7,836 nucleotides of DNA from an uncultured Ruminococcus sp. Lineage in GTDB: Bacteria > Bacillota > Clostridia > Oscillospirales > Acutalibacteraceae. Of this stretch, positions 6,827 through 7,836 are shown one piece after another (the stretch's first letter is position 1; each line of letters opens with the position of its first letter). The notes under the pieces were generated by a model. The model saw nothing but the letters and a program-made list of their open reading frames with translations, did no database searches and was not told the origin of the DNA. Both the position numbers and the translations under genes were made by a program. The stretch is from assembly GCA_937892835.1 (NCBI GenBank), contig CALBHM010000269.1, forward strand, positions 1-7,836, in the 5' to 3' direction.

Positions 6827-7174
6827 TCACATCACCTCAAATTCCGTGTGATGCACCGTGCCGTCGGGATTTCTCGGACGTGCGGCAGAATATATCTGCA
6901 TTGTCCGTCCGTTGATCGTCACCGTGCCGCTTGATAAGATAGGCAACGCAGGGGCAAAATCGCCCTTGACGATAACCATTCCTGCAAGCGTTACCCTCTT
7001 GCCGTCAGCCGTAAACACCGTCTTTGATGCTTCGTCGAATATGCACTTCATCGGTTCGGTCTTATACACGACCGTTTCGCCGTCCTCGTTCAGCTCCTCC
7101 GTATCAACAGAAATAACACATTCATTATTGAGCAGCCAATCGGGAAAGCCGAGCCTTTTAACTCTCCTTGCCAT
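6827..7174 (-). CDS. Minor capsid / head closure protein (Minor_capsid_1-like)
   Basis: A protein of 115 residues starting MARRVKRLGFPDW. The frame is open to a further codon at 7219, but that would overlap the connector gene by 44 bases. The ATG at 7174 has a GAGGTG ribosome binding site six bases upstream and starts one base after the connector's TGA, so I take it as the start. The protein is beta-rich (ECVISVDTEELNEDGE, VVYKTEPMKCIFDEASK, RVTLAGMVIVKGDF, GTVTINGRTMQIYSA), as expected for a small stopper or head-completion barrel. The position after the gp6-like connector matches the first of the three minor capsid genes of A118-like phages. The family assignment is from pattern and order, not a search. 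Confidence 0.65.
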   Translation of the reverse strand: MARRVKRLGFPDWLLNNECVISVDTEELNEDGETVVYKTEPMKCIFDEASKTVFTADGKRVTLAGMVIVKGDFAPALPILSSGTVTINGRTMQIYSAARPRNPDGTVHHTEFEVM

Positions 7175-7175
7175 A

Positions 7176-7544
7176 TCAAGCACCTCGCCATGTAAGCCCC
7201 GATTTTCTGAGCAATGCAAGAGCAGTCGGGTTCATATGATATTTGCTTGACGTGCTCTCCTGCTGTCCCTGTGTGACACTCAGTTTGCCGACGGTATAGC
7301 TTGATACATCGGTTTCATCATAGCCGTTCTCGACGATATACTGTGCCTGATAGCAGGTCGCTTTGCGTATGCACTCGCGCTGAAACGGAGTGAGATTATC
7401 AAATCCCACCCCGTTAATTCGTCCGAAAGTCATTTCATCAATCTTGACAGAGGCTAACTCCAAATTATCCTCTATCTCTTTTGTTTCGAGGATATCGTCC
7501 TCACCGATTATATTTCGATAATCCGAAAAGTCAGCATAAGCCAT
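7176..7544 (-). CDS. Head-tail connector (gp6-like adaptor)
   Basis: The protein has 122 residues, the usual size for small head-tail adaptors that form a ring under the portal (HK97 gp6 / SPP1 gp15 type). The ATG at 7544 follows a good ribosome binding site (AAGGAGT). The fold-like pattern is typical: an N-terminal acidic helix (DFSDYRNIIGEDD), a helix with the 'LELASVKIDEMTFGRI' pattern, a central 'FQRECIRKATCYQAQYI' helix, then a Ser/Thr-rich strand (SSYTVGKLSVTQG) and a C-terminal 'ALALLRKSGLTWRG' helix. This order is characteristic of phage DNA-packaging or connector proteins. It lies between the capsid gene and a minor-capsid gene. Its TGA stop is one base from the next ATG. Role from family knowledge and synteny. 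Confidence 0.8.
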   Translation of the reverse strand: MAYADFSDYRNIIGEDDILETKEIEDNLELASVKIDEMTFGRINGVGFDNLTPFQRECIRKATCYQAQYIVENGYDETDVSSYTVGKLSVTQGQQESTSSKYHMNPTALALLRKSGLTWRGA

Positions 7545-7556
7545 GTTGATTACTCC

Positions 7557-7836
7557 TTAAGCCTCAACGTCAACGTAAAGGCTGTCAATCTTGTTGTTCT
7601 TGCCGTTCGGGAAAGTAAAGACATCCGAGAACGCTCTGTTCTGATAAAGATAGCAGTCGCCCTGAGTGTGTCCGCCCGGTGCAAAGTAATAAATGCTCGA
7701 AAGCTTCGGCACAAACTTGGTTGTGAGCGGTGAAGCAATGAGGACATTGATCTTCTTCGAACCCTCAACGGCAGGCTTTGTCATTTCGTAATAGGTCGAA
7801 ATCGAGCCAACTGCGGGAGACTTGACCGCTGTATAT
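7557..7836 (-). CDS. Major capsid protein, C-terminal part (runs off right edge)
   Basis: This is the 3' end of a gene that enters from the right edge; 92 codons are visible and the frame is open to the edge. An ATG at 7784 exists, but the frame continues upstream of it (…SISTYYE before MTKPAVEG), so it is an internal methionine. The visible part is rich in beta-type and aromatic residues (KLSSIYYFAPGG, DCYLYQNRAFSD, IDSLYVDVEA) and shows no catalytic motif. I call it major capsid protein mainly from position: it directly precedes a connector gene and the minor-capsid trio, the place of the capsid gene in A118-like phages. It ends in TAA, 12 bases before the next ATG. The capsid family cannot be decided from this fragment, and another head protein is possible. 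Confidence 0.6.
   Translation of the reverse strand, partial: YTAVKSPAVGSISTYYEMTKPAVEGSKKINVLIASPLTTKFVPKLSSIYYFAPGGHTQGDCYLYQNRAFSDVFTFPNGKNNKIDSLYVDVEA

Noticed and set aside
6858..7250. 130-codon plus-strand frame opposite the neck genes
   Set aside because: It is antisense to two well-supported overlapping structural genes and has no start signal.
1..7836. tRNA, suppressor tRNA, CRISPR array, integrase or attachment site
   Set aside because: I see no cloverleaf-like sequence, spaced repeats or integration gene. The window is filled with structural genes.

Overview
The window is one continuous late structural operon of a tailed (siphovirus-type) phage or prophage. Every real gene lies on the minus strand, so transcription runs from position 7836 to position 1. 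Gene order follows the A118/TP901-1-like plan common in phages of Firmicutes: major capsid protein (3' end only), head-tail connector, three small 'minor capsid'-type neck and tail-terminator proteins, tail tube, frameshifted tail assembly chaperone pair, tape measure, distal tail protein, and the baseplate hub or tail-associated lysin-like protein, which runs off the left edge. Intermediate GC content, strong AGGAGG-type ribosome binding sites and very tight gene packing suggest a host in the Clostridia, possibly a gut member. This is inference; no host gene is present.

Layout from right to left: 7836-5525 holds capsid, neck and tail tube genes; 5524-5469 is the only notable gap and holds a GC-rich hairpin; 5468-4822 encodes the chaperone pair joined by a canonical A_AAA_AAC -1 slip site; 4817-2082 is the tape measure gene; 2068-1688 is the distal tail gene; 1674-1 is the hub/fibre gene. 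Most genes abut or overlap by a few bases, and several ribosome binding sites sit inside the last codons of the preceding gene, which suggests translational coupling.

The most unusual observation is that two consecutive tail genes, tape measure and distal tail, each carry one in-frame TAG very near the start (codon 11 and codon 7). Both have a good ribosome binding site and ATG upstream and an intact family-like reading frame immediately downstream. No other in-frame stop occurs in any gene, and none of the ten gene ends in the window uses TAG (five TAA, five TGA). This looks like reassigned or suppressed UAG, possibly used to gate or dose these low-copy tail proteins. With only two TAG codons it is far sparser than full-scale recoding. 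Two nonsense mutations in a decaying prophage, or sequence errors, remain possible. No suppressor tRNA is visible in the window.
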